11,019 nt of DNA from Phoronis pallida (taxonomy: Eukaryota; Phoronida; Phoronidae), in contig JAOXYC010218795.1 in the NCBI GenBank assembly GCA_028565715.1, forward strand, positions 1 to 11,019, written 5' to 3'. Shown here piece by piece: positions 1-7,814 of the stretch. Each line of letters starts with the position of its first letter. The stretch's first letter is position 1. The position numbers and the translations under genes are program-made. The notes under the pieces were generated by a model. It did no database searches and was not told the DNA's origin. It was given only the letters and a program-made list of their open reading frames with translations.

Positions 1-198
1 ACTCTCGATCAGATTTACCCCTTATCTCTCGTAATTTAAGATTAACGGATTATTGGATTATTAATTATCACTTCAATAATCACAAGTGTCATTTTGTATT
101 CTGTTGGGCAGTGGCTTAGGCGTTATCGCCGTCGGACGTAATGCTAGATTCCAGAAATTCTAATTTCCGATAGCATTTTGTTTTGAAACTTTGTCGAA
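1..198 (+). promoter_or_regulatory. 5' flank / 5' UTR of the lectin receptor gene
   Basis: This AT-rich stretch lies directly upstream of the receptor start codon. An in-frame TGA at 184-186, five codons before the ATG at 199, shows that the frame does not extend further upstream within this exon. I see no convincing TATA box. TTC and GAA units at 149-156 resemble half of a heat-shock or STAT-type site, but this is weak. The transcription start cannot be placed. Confidence 0.3.
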
Positions 199-277
199 AT
201 GTGTAGACGATTTGCCTTTGCGTGTTTTATGTGTGTACTGAGCATTTACGTCGACAACGTAAGGACTGCAAACAACG
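199..277 (+). CDS. Receptor exon 1: signal peptide
   Basis: This exon encodes residues 1-26. MCRR is followed by a hydrophobic core (FAFACFMCVLSIYV) and a polar end, as in a secretory signal peptide. The upstream in-frame stop at 184-186 and a purine at -3 support the ATG. The donor after 277 (G|GTGAGA) is phase 1 and fits the phase-1 acceptor of exon 2. Another GT at 259 would leave phase 0 and break the frame with exon 2. Confidence 0.8.
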
Positions 278-3200
278 GTGAGACAATTTTATTTAGTCAA
301 ACAATATTCGTTACACCAATTTAGTGTGCGGCTATGGCAAATGGGAAGAGTGTATTTTATTCTATTACCATGTTGAGCCGTCTATCAATAAACACTCTGA
401 ACTAAGACAGTGATTTCAGTATTCATTTATAATTTATTATAATCAATGCTACATGTACTGTTCTCTAGAATTGACTGCTCTAATGTATTTTGGAGTGCAT
501 AAAATGTACGTGCGGTGCTGACTTACAAACTAAGATACTGAAATTCTAACTCCAAAATTAATTGTAAAGTTTCTTGATTTAGATATACAATGTGGTCAAC
601 CAGCCATTCCATTCAATGGTCAAGTCAACTCGACAAACGAGGCGTTCCCTGTTGGCACATCATTGAAATTCTCTTGTGCGAATGGTACGAAGTTGGATGG
701 ACCATTTGAGGCCACGTGTCAGTCAAATGGGACTTGGACTCTGGGGCAACCACAATGTAAAGGTATACAATAAACCAACTCCACAAAAAGTTATGAATTA
801 CATCACGCCCAGTTGTGTAAAAAAAAAAAATTTCATTTCTTTCAATGCTTTTCCTGTTTATGATTTTAATTTGCAAGTATGCCGGTCCAAGCATGGTGTT
901 ACAGTAACAGAATTTACTCAGTGTACATGTAGCTGGCGTATTTTGGCAGGATTAATTTGATAAATATAATACTGTCTGCTACTGAATTAAGTAAATTAGG
1001 GCATCAGCAGATAATATTACTGAGTAGCCATTATTACAAATATTGTAATTATGGATGTAAATAATACATACCATTGGTCCCTAACTACTGACACCTTTCC
1101 TTCACCATGAGAGTCACGGCAATTTGAATTAAACCAATCAATAAGCCGAGTTTGCTTTACATTTAGGATAACTGATTTAATTGAAAAATACAAAAAAATA
1201 GAAAATGAAAATGTAGACAAATGTGCATCTCAACGTTGTCTTAGAGCTTGCATTGAGAAGAACAAAAATGGTCGAGTTTTTCGGTCGGCCTCCTTCGTTA
1301 TCATTATGCTCCTGACGAAGGAAGCAGCAACACGTCTGAAACGTTAAAACAATAAATTTTCTTTATTTTCTCTTGACATGGGGTTACGTTTGTTTCTTTT
1401 TACAGGGGAGCCATCTTGTCCGCATGAGGGGATCTTGGTCGACTATGACACTTGCGCTCAGATAGTTCCTGAGAATCGAACTTGGGATGGTGCCAGATAC
1501 TCGTGTACAACAGGAAGATCTGGACAGTTTCTTTCTATAGACGAGGAATGGACGTTAGATCAACTGAGGACAAAAATATTGAATGAACGCACAGGAAACT
1601 ACTGGGTTAACGCAAAGGCGGTGAAGAGGTGGATTTGGTCAAACGGTAAGTTAACGAAACGCTCGTCAATGACATAGCGTTGTATTATAATGGAAAGTGA
1701 TAAAACAAAGTTTCTAAATTTTGGATTTTCATAGCCAGCAAGGCTTTTAAACCTTTATTAAAAGTAATTTCGATACGGTCGTTACAAAATAATAGTGAAT
1801 TTACATCTTCAAGGTCAGGGGAAGGACACCTCCAACCTCTCGCCTACCTGATTAACTGATGTAGTAAGAAAGGTTAATGAGGGTGTTCGTGAGAGTAATG
1901 AGAGGTAGGAGGTGCTCGTAGGATGTTGGTTAGGCTTTGGTTGCCTGAGTAAGTCAACCACAACAACGATAACTGTTAGCCAACATAATCTTATGCATGG
2001 TGGGAATTCAGAAATAGGATTTATTTATAAGATCAACGTAAATTGTATACATATTCAAAAACAAGGATTTATCAAAGTAATTATATTAAGATCTCCTGTA
2101 TCACTTTCCACAGGTAAGAATTAGTTTCGACTTTTCATTGCTACCCATTTTACTTCCAGACAACAAAGAACTTACCTACTTTAACTGGATGCCAGGTGAA
2201 CCCAATGACAATGCAGCCGCGGAGGAATACGTGATGTTATGGTATGGACAAGATGGAAAGGGGGAATATAGATGGAACGATGAAAATGGAAATACCAAGG
2301 AGAATCACAAAATTTTATCTAAATTCATATGTCAGATAAGTAAGTTTCATCAAATATATTCAAAAAACGTATTTTTCAGTGTGCCAATTGGTGTGTACGT
2401 GTGGGTCACGTGATATAGACTGTAAACTTTACTTCTAGTATGAAATCTATTGGTAGACATGAACAACTGAATAAGACAGTTTGTTCCGTGGATATGAAAA
2501 AAAACGCTCAGGGAAATCCGGCGTCAGCCTATAGAATGCTCCGGTATTTTTAATAAAACTTGGTTCAGGCCTTGGTATCAACCAGTCACGCGGACCCAAA
2601 TACCGGGTACACGGACAGATAGCGACTGCGGGCCAGCAGATTTGTTAATTGTCCGCGTACCCGGTTTTTGGGTCCTTGTACCCGGTATTTGGGTCCGGTA
2701 TTTGGGTCCGTGTACCCGGTATTTGGGTCCGTGTGTCCGGTTTGAGGTCCGTGTGACCGGTTTGTGGGTCCGTGTGCCCGGTTTGTGTGTCCAATCTATA
2801 CTAATTTTGTTGTTGTGACTGTACAAAATAGTCGTGATCAATGATCACATCGTCAAAAATATGATCTAAACAATATCTTGATCTTTCAGATAATAAAACG
2901 CAATCTCACTGTTATAAAAGATGTGCGAATGACAAAAGAAAGTGTGAATATATTGACAACAAATGTTTTGTTTTAAATGGATACCATAGCTCAGACACGT
3001 GTGAGCATAACTGTCGCACTCGCGGTCACTCTTGGTACGACGCTAAGTCATTCTGTAAAAAAACGGATGGATTTCTGGCTCATATTGAAGACCAAGCAAC
3101 ATATAACAAAATTGTGGAAGCGATAACAAGTAAGGTGATGTATCGAGGAAATTACTGGATTGGCGCCAAATGGGATAGACATGCGCCACCTCTCGGCAGA

Positions 3201-6200
3201 TGGGTAAATGGTAAGTTTACTAATCTTAATAGCAGTCAGTCAGAAGGAACGATAAAAAACAAGGCAATCGTGTCACCGGGACAGTTACTCTTGTGCCCAA
3301 ACTCGCTGACATTGTAAAGTTTTGATAATTTCAACATTCGTGTGAATACATTTTATCGGCACTTGAAATTCACGAACTCGCTACCAAAACAACTCTCCTT
3401 AAACGAGGATTTAAGAAAACGATCTATTTACTCTAAGAAAGTATTGTGTTTTTCTAGGCCCTGTTATAAACGCCACCATGTGGGGTAGTCGGTCTGTTGC
3501 AGTAAGTGGTAACGAGTTTTGTGTCTCTATTTCTGCTGTTGACATGAAGCTGTATCTTGATGATTGTGGAAAAACACGGCATTATCTTTGTAGTTATGGT
3601 AAGCATTGAAGTTCATGAACTGTAAGTTTGCATGTTACTAACTTTACCGTGTAGCCATGTTCACCGAAATGCAAGGGAACAACGTCAAAGATAAGTTGTA
3701 TATTGGCCATATAAACTAATCGTGCCCTCATGTCATAACTTTTCTTTTTGCTAGTCCGTGAAGTGATGCGTTAACAAGCTAGATACACATTACGGACCAA
3801 GGCAATTAATTTGTTTATTTAAGCATTGCACCAGCGTATAGTAATTATAGATAAGAATGACACTGACTAGTTTACAATGTTTACTGATCTTATCAGTGAC
3901 TGTCTAATTTGATTACATAACCCATACCTTATATGACAGTTGTGGGTCCTAGAGTAAAAGGGAATACGATTATATGAACGGGAGAAATTGATTATGTATT
4001 TTCCGGGGGGGGGTCATTTAATACTTAAAATACATCTTAAGGGTAGGAAATTACAATGCATTATTTAAAAAGTACATTGCGGTAAACGAGAATTGCAGGA
4101 AAAATAGTGTATACATATATAGACGTTTAGGGGAGAATGTTTCAGTGCATACTTGAAAAATAACATTGCGGTAAACGAGAATTGCGGGAGAAATAGTGTA
4201 TTTTGGACGCTATGTTGCAATATTGATGAAAAAAATTTGAAAATGATTTTGAAACATACCTTTTTGTGTTTATTAATAGAAACCCTACTAGTTTGGAAGT
4301 GCCTGACTTTATGTTGCCGTGATGTTGATTTCATTATTAGCACTACTTGTATTACAGATGCAATACCGTACAAACTAACGCATTGTGGTTCCCCGCCGAT
4401 ACCGTTGAACTCAAAGCTTACACTGAACTCAGCACGGTCCATCTACAATTTTACCAGCACCGTGAGTTATGAATGCAAGCATGGTTTCAACTTTTCTGGA
4501 GGTTCTACGAATAAAACATGCGATACTGATGGCAAATGGAATGGCTATGACATCATTTGTAAACGTAAGTTGAAGTGATCAACAGTGTAAACGAGAATGT
4601 CAACTCTTACATAAACACGACCACTTCTTTATTAAAATATCTTTACCGCGAAACGATAGTCTCATTTAAAAACTTGCAAATGTGCATTAAGTTAAAATGA
4701 ATTTTAGAACACATTTTTTTTCAGCTTTAGCGTCACCAACAACAACATCACCTCATACACAAAGTCCTACAACAGTTACGACATCACCAACTTCACCAAG
4801 TCCAACAACAGTAATAACATCAACCACCTTTAGTCCCCCTATAACCACGGCAACACCAATCACGCCACCTTCTTCTACAACAACACTGGCAACTACCGAA
4901 GCTCAACAGACAACAACATCAGCATCGACTACAACAGTGGCATCCATACAAACGTCAACAACAAGTGACTTTACCTCGCCAACAACAGAAACCACAGAAG
5001 AAATATTGAAGACAACATCGCGAGGAGATAATCAACGTTCAACGGCGGCAACAACACATAAGGGAGTGATGTCAACAAACAATATCCGAACATCAACTTC
5101 TGAAGGAAGCTTCGTGACAACAGAATTGTTGGAAACGTCTGAAACAGAAAGACTTGATCTACTCGAGAGTTTTCAGCAGAAAAACGGTGATAATCGTAAG
5201 AACGTTTTCTGATCAAAGATAATTTAAACATTGTTGTTATGTGGACACAGATCAACTGTACCCTACATGTAGTTTTCTGACGTTTCCCTTGACTTGCCTT
5301 TGTACGAATTTTTGAGGTTACCCATAACGTAGATTGCCAACAATGCAAGTTGTTCTTGGCTTGAACTCAAGAAAGATAGAGACTAAGCTTCCGCCTATTT
5401 CAGCGTCATATTGTTAAAGCAAAGCTTGCATGATTTCCAATGATTACTTACCGTGTGGTGGTTTGTTCTCCTTATATGGTGATGTACGCACTGTTCCTCA
5501 CATTAACCAAAATGCGTAAACAAGACGTAGTTTGAGAAATTGTTACACATTTTAATGTACCTATGACATATTACGAAATCTCATTGATTAAAAAATTATC
5601 TATTGCAGATATATGGCTAGCAGCCGCAATTGGAGTTCCAGTGATCATTGCGGTGATTGTTATTCTTCTGGCAATATTTCTGTCTAAAAGAAAGTAAGTC
5701 TCACGTGCATGTACAACAAAAACAGCTTCAATACAACTGCTTTGCACTTCATTGGCGACGACATTTAATTGGACGCTATTTAACCTTGATCGTATAATCA
5801 AAGACCTTATACGGCCTCTGCTTTAATGATGAGAATATAAGTAATTCCAAGAACCCATAAGAGATTTCCTTTCTATGATGGGTTCTTGGTAATACATACT
5901 AAGTAGCATTATGCATATTACAACTGTCATAAATTTTTGAATTGTAATTGAAGAACTGAGTGTCGACTTCAGTTTAGCCCAACTGTTATGATTATAGATT
6001 AAACGAAGCAACCACCATGATGAATAGTTTATAAAGTGATCATGATGTATAATGTTGATAAGGTTTGTACACATTTAGAAAAAAAGCATGTTCCATACGC
6101 TGTTACCAATGTATTGACAACCAACTTAAACAATATGTATACCTTGATATGGTTTGTAGGAAAAGGGATGGTTTACCTACCAGACAAGAGAACGTGTATG

Positions 6201-7814
6201 TAACCACAGACAATCCATTGTATAATTATGGACTAGATGATAGCGTGGAGCTGCCTGGTCCTGGCAGCATTGTTTCATACCAAGGTAAACTGCGATGACC
6301 GGGATCATTGCGCGTGCTCAGTGAAAAAGGATGGTCCGCATTTTCTGTGGAAAACCATTCTCCAAATGACTATATCAGGCTTATACTAGATGATGTTGTC
6401 GATTGAAAAATCTCATGTATTGTGAATTGAAAATGTTTATTTTCGAGTCTTGTCTAAAATTAGCAATAAGAAAAGATATTACCGTGAATACATTTCTGCT
6501 TTGAGGATGCAAGAGCTATGAATAGTCAGAAAAGACTTTTTTCGTAAATTTAAAATTTGTTTGAATGATGCAGGCTGACTGCTATACGTTCCTTGCATTT
6601 TTTTTTCACAATTCGTGAAACGCCGTTGTGGACACATGGTGCAGCTGTATCCCGGTAGTATGACGTCTTTCACCCGACGAAAGTGTTATTTCCAACCCAA
6701 TACGTGTGCCAAGAATAGCTTGTGTTACACAAGTAATGTTCGATATCTTGTAATGTTTCATCTCATAATCATGATAACGTAGTACACCGCGATTATCAGT
6801 GTGTATCTTAATCCTGCAAAGGCCAATAACCAGAAACTTGTCCATCGGGGATTTTCATCAGGTCACCTTGTGAACACGCGGTTGTGACATCGAGAAGCGT
6901 TAGAAGATGATATTTTTCAAGCGCTTGTAATGACCAGCCTATTTTTACATGCCCTCGTCTGACCAAATGTTAGATAAGTTCACTCATTATTTACTGGTTT
7001 AATTCATCATTATATTTTCACAAAAAAGATTTATTTAAAAATGTACCTCCTCCTTTCGGAGAATGAACAAAACTTCAACAGGCTGAAGGCATTGGCACCG
7101 AGCAAGGGGTGAATTAAACAATTTTCATTAATGCCTGCAAGTGTCAGTGCCCGTGGCAAGAGTTCGAACCGCGGATCTCTCGCATGCGATGCGCAGATCT
7201 TACCATTGATCACGTCGAGCACTTTTCTAATATGTTTTATTCAATTAATCTCTAAAGCAAATTGGCACCGAGTGCATGGAACTAAACTATTTCTTCAATT
7301 TTAGTTAAACTATCGTCTGTTCTTCGTTCCAGGAAAACGGCCATTTTTGAACAGTTCTCTGAAACAAATTTCGTACGATGAAGAAATAGCAGCAGAAGAA
7401 AAAGCCCGCGAGTCGTCATACGGGACCACATTGGCGAAGTATGACAATGATTCAGGCACGGGATCAGTTGGCAGTGGCTACATGATGGAAGAAAGTTGCC
7501 GAAACGTCAACCCACATCCATTCTCAGACAATTGTCACGGTCCTGATGTACTTATAGAAAACACCATTTACGAAAGTGCAGACGGTGATGGTTCGGCGAC
7601 TCGTCCAAATGTGGGGACGACTTACGAAGTTCCTACCAACATCTATGACTATATTCCTGATGGTGATCAGTCGTACATGGATATGTCGTTTTCTAGTGAG
7701 CAACCTTATGATGTGTTAAATCATGCAGGACAATCATCTAACAGGTTGTCTGCTCCAGGATATGATCACGTGATGTTTAATGGCAAAGTCCCAATGTCGC
7801 GAACGGAAAAATGA
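199..7814 (+). CDS. Type I membrane receptor: CCP-CTLD-CTLD-CCP-mucin stalk-TM-tyrosine-rich tail (11 exons)
   Basis: Joining 199-277, 583-762, 1406-1645, 2160-2339, 2890-3210, 3458-3598, 4358-4564, 4725-5195, 5609-5693, 6160-6284 and 7333-7814 gives 836 codons plus TGA with no break. Every intron is GT..AG. Introns 1-8 are phase 1, intron 9 is phase 2 and intron 10 is phase 1. Domain order by residue: signal peptide 1-26, Sushi 30-85, CTLD1 91-226, Cys-rich lead and CTLD2 234-380, Sushi 390-448, Thr/Ser/Pro stalk 450-606, transmembrane helix 608-631, cytoplasmic tail 632-836. Several N-glycosylation sequons lie in the ectodomain. From family knowledge, CTLDs bind glycans or proteins and CCP modules serve as adhesion or complement-like spacers. 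I infer a cell-surface recognition receptor signalling through tail tyrosines. Exon borders are predicted from splice signals and homology, not from transcripts. I recognise no named orthologue. Confidence 0.9.
583..762 (+). CDS. Receptor exon 2: Sushi/CCP domain 1
   Basis: This symmetric 1-1 exon of 180 bases encodes residues 27-86. Four cysteines at 30, 58, 72 and 85 have Sushi spacing (1-3, 2-4 pairing in the family), with CGQP at the start, the family Trp at 78 and a closing PQCK. Sequons occur at N42, N60 and N75. The exon is bounded by TTTAG and GGTATA. Confidence 0.9.
763..1405 (+). other. Intron 2
   Basis: This is non-coding spacer between Sushi 1 and CTLD1. It contains an A10 tract near 819-829 and, in its last 150 bases, a retroelement-like 3' end listed separately. 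I see no additional module-like exon in it. Confidence 0.7.
1289..1376 (+). mobile_element. Degraded retroelement 3' end, Penelope-like, with hammerhead-like core
   Basis: CTGACGA at 1312-1318 is followed about 19 bases later by GAAACGTT and then an AATAAA-containing AT-rich tail. This order resembles the short hammerhead ribozyme region (CUGANGA, helix II, GAAA) reported in Penelope-like elements. TCCTTCGT at 1291-1298 is also an inverted copy of ACGAAGGA at 1315-1322. Helix II is poorly paired, so activity is doubtful. No reverse transcriptase or GIY-YIG coding remains. The family assignment is inference from a short signature. Confidence 0.35.
1406..1645 (+). CDS. Receptor exon 3: N-terminal half of CTLD1
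   Basis: This exon encodes residues 87-166. The Cys91/Cys103 pair is typical of long-form CTLDs. It is followed by the helix motif TWDGARYSC (Cys120 is the first framework cysteine), FLSIDEE as the usual LxxI strand, and YWVNAK as the equivalent of the WIGL motif. The exon ends in WIWSNG. The acceptor is TTTTTACAG and the donor GGTAAGT, both strong. Confidence 0.88.
1646..2159 (+). other. Intron 3 (within CTLD1)
   Basis: This intron separates the two CTLD1 exons. Apart from the foldback at 1827-1914 I see no structure. A short open frame at 1912-2124 has no recognisable content. Confidence 0.7.
1827..1914. repeat. Imperfect foldback in intron 3
   Basis: The arms 1827-1841 and 1900-1914 are inverted with 14 of 15 matches (CACCTCCAACCTCTC against GAGAGGTAGGAGGTG). 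An inner ATTAAC/GTTAAT pair lies at 1851-1856 and 1873-1878. It could be a tiny non-autonomous element remnant or a chance hairpin. Confidence 0.4.
2160..2339 (+). CDS. Receptor exon 4: C-terminal half of CTLD1 with EPN and WND
   Basis: This exon encodes residues 167-226. NWMPGEPNDN places EPN at 180-182 in the long loop. WND at 205-207 supplies the remaining ligands of calcium site 2. EPN is the mannose/GlcNAc/fucose-type signature of the family. FICQ carries the last framework cysteine (224). The usual second and third cysteines are absent: Tyr190 stands in EEYV, where the family has Cys, and no Cys lies between WND and FIC. Confidence 0.88.
2340..2889 (+). other. Intron 4
   Basis: This is the spacer between CTLD1 and the Cys-rich lead of CTLD2. 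It carries the GC-richer minisatellite at 2591-2792 and is otherwise AT-rich without recognisable content. Confidence 0.7.
2591..2792. repeat. 21-bp minisatellite with one inverted unit at its left end
   Basis: Direct units of about 21 bases (consensus GTACCCGGTATTTGGGTCC plus a GT-rich joint) run from 2650 to 2792, with decay toward GTGTGCCCGGTTTGTG on the right. A single unit at 2591-2617 is in the opposite orientation and pairs with 2650-2676 at 24 of 27 positions. The 32 bases between them (2618-2649) are not repeat. The array translates to periodic peptides in several frames, but this is a repeat artefact. Confidence 0.85.
2890..3210 (+). CDS. Receptor exon 5: Cys-rich lead and N-terminal half of CTLD2
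   Basis: This exon encodes residues 227-333. Cysteines at 234, 238, 245, 252, 264 and 268 precede the CTLD core. The core follows as SWYDAKSFC (Cys282), GFLAHIED and NYWIGAKW, all clear CTLD landmarks. The exon ends in GRWVNG, the same phase-1 break position as in CTLD1. The six lead cysteines are an even number and could form three disulfides beyond the canonical ones. Confidence 0.85.
3458..3598 (+). CDS. Receptor exon 6: C-terminal half of CTLD2, no sugar-binding motif
   Basis: This exon encodes residues 334-380. EFCVSIS carries framework Cys355, LDDCGKT carries Cys370 and HYLCSY carries Cys378, so both canonical disulfides (282-378 and 355-370) can form. There is no EPN or QPD and no WND, so calcium-dependent sugar binding by the standard site is not expected. 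The acceptor is TTTTTCTAG and the donor GGTAAGC. Confidence 0.82.
3599..4357 (+). other. Intron 6
   Basis: This is the largest intron in the extracellular part, lying between CTLD2 and Sushi 2. It is AT-rich with a G9 run near 4005-4013 and the direct repeats at 4074-4201. Its last 115 bases are open in frame with exon 7, starting from an ATG at 4243. Confidence 0.65.
4074..4201 (+). repeat. Pair of 39-bp direct repeats, 89 bp apart
   Basis: The copies at 4074-4112 and 4163-4201 match at 37 of 39 positions (core GGTAAACGAGAATTGC). Similarity extends weakly upstream in both. A more decayed partial copy (GGGAGAAATTGATTATGTATTTT) lies near 3980-4002. This suggests a local tandem duplication of an approximately 89-base unit inside intron 6. 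Confidence 0.75.
4358..4564 (+). CDS. Receptor exon 7: Sushi/CCP domain 2
   Basis: This symmetric phase 1-1 exon encodes residues 381-449. Cysteines at 390, 420, 435 and 448, the YECKHGF core and Trp441 match the Sushi pattern. Sequons occur at N411 and N432. The open frame continues upstream through the splice acceptor for about 200 bases, which leaves room for an alternative first exon (see findings). Confidence 0.9.
4725..5195 (+). CDS. Receptor exon 8: Thr/Ser/Pro-rich mucin-like stalk
   Basis: This exon encodes residues 450-606 as one long exon of low complexity, dominated by ACA/ACN threonine codons with Ser and Pro. It is a dense O-glycosylation substrate expected to hold the lectin domains away from the membrane. 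The last 50 or so residues become less repetitive and more acidic (ELLETSETERLDLLESF), possibly a juxtamembrane stem or cleavage region. The donor at 5196 (C|GTAAGA) is preferred. A weaker GGTGATA at 5187 is also phase 1 and would remove three residues. Confidence 0.85.
5196..5608 (+). other. Intron 8
   Basis: This is the spacer between the mucin stalk exon and the transmembrane exon. I see no repeat, hairpin or additional exon in it. Confidence 0.6.
5609..5693 (+). CDS. Receptor exon 9: transmembrane helix
   Basis: This exon encodes residues 607-634, a single hydrophobic helix (IWLAAAIGVPVIIAVIVILLAIFL) followed by the stop-transfer cluster SKRKKR. Entry is phase 1 and exit phase 2, the first non-phase-1 boundary, as is usual where ectodomain modules give way to the tail. 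The acceptor is TCTATTGCAG and the donor AAGTAAGT. Confidence 0.88.
5694..6159 (+). other. Intron 9
   Basis: This is the spacer between the transmembrane exon and the NPLY exon. Apart from the hairpin at 5847-5889 it is plain AT-rich sequence. The frame of exon 10 is open upstream to about 6065, but that part sits before a clean acceptor and has no recognisable content. Confidence 0.6.
5847..5889. repeat. Perfect 11-bp inverted repeat in intron 9
   Basis: CCAAGAACCCA at 5847-5857 and TGGGTTCTTGG at 5879-5889 are exact reverse complements around a 21-base loop. No function is evident. Confidence 0.6.
6160..6284 (+). CDS. Receptor exon 10: membrane-proximal tail with NPLY
   Basis: This exon encodes residues 635-676. 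It enters at phase 2 after GGTTTGTAG and leaves at phase 1 before GGTAAAC. DNPLYNYG (NPLY at 653-656) is an NPxY signal, a class bound by PTB domains and endocytic adaptors. The same tetrapeptide occurs in integrin beta tails. Tyrosines lie at 648, 656, 658 and 675. Confidence 0.75.
7028..7222 (-). mobile_element. tRNA-Ala-derived SINE-like element
   Basis: On the minus strand the element starts near 7222. GATCAATGGTAAGATC gives an A-box-like D arm (GATC/GATC stem). TCGCATG aligns with the tRNA-Ala anticodon loop (anticodon CGC). GGTTCGAACTC at about 7163-7173 is a B box. The T arm is poorly paired and the acceptor geometry is off, so this is not a working tRNA gene. A non-tRNA body follows to about 7028 and ends in an A/T-rich tail, as in SINEs. 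No element family can be named from sequence alone. Confidence 0.5.
7091..7272 (+). repeat. Direct repeat ATTGGCACCGAG around the tRNA-like unit
   Basis: The 12-mer ATTGGCACCGAG occurs at 7091-7102 and 7261-7272. Looser similarity follows each copy (AATTAAACAATTTTCATT against ACTAAACTATTTCTTCAATT). The tRNA-like head lies between them, so the SINE may have inserted into, or recombined with, an older copy of its own body. Confidence 0.5.
7333..7814 (+). CDS. Receptor exon 11: tyrosine-rich signalling tail and stop
   Basis: This exon encodes residues 677-836 and ends with TGA at 7812-7814. It holds 11 tyrosines, mostly in acidic or Asp-following contexts: YDEE, YDN (713-715, Grb2-SH2-like), IYES, TYEVP (774-777, Crk/Abl-like), YDYI, YMDM (791-794, a PI3K p85 SH2 consensus), YDVL (802-805) and YDHV. 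There is no kinase or phosphatase domain, so signalling would depend on recruited partners. The acceptor is CTTCGTTCCAG. Confidence 0.85.

Larger units (their letters stand above)
6285..7332 (+). other. Intron 10
   Basis: At about 1.05 kb this is the longest intron of the gene. Its right part contains a tRNA-derived repeat on the minus strand (7028-7222) and a 12-base direct repeat. The left part holds open frames on the minus strand (for example 6606-6845) that resemble no family I know and are probably chance. Confidence 0.65.

Noticed and set aside
2578-2841. Minus-strand open frame with a periodic THKPGTRT-like peptide
   Set aside because: It is the translation of the 21-bp minisatellite in intron 4. 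A 21-base unit keeps any frame open, so the periodic peptide is no evidence of a gene.
4065-4442. Minus-strand 125-residue open frame over intron 6 and exon 7
   Set aside because: It overlaps a clear Sushi exon on the + strand and has no family-like motif.
4971-5348. Minus-strand open frame opposite the mucin exon
   Set aside because: It is antisense to the Thr-rich exon, has no recognisable domain, and extends into intron 8 without any gene signal.
6606-6845. Minus-strand 79-residue open frame in intron 10
   Set aside because: The peptide looks protein-like in composition, but I could not match it to a family, and there are no splice sites or neighbours that would make it an exon.
7150-7222. 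Functional tRNA-Ala gene, perhaps linked to the tRNA-using CDPS
   Set aside because: The T arm is mispaired, the acceptor-to-D-arm spacing is wrong and it sits in a SINE-like context. Closeness to the CDPS is most likely coincidence.
7672-7746. ITAM in the receptor tail
   Set aside because: YDYI and YDVL are YxxI/L units, but they are 17 residues apart, outside the usual 6-12, so only separate docking sites are claimed.
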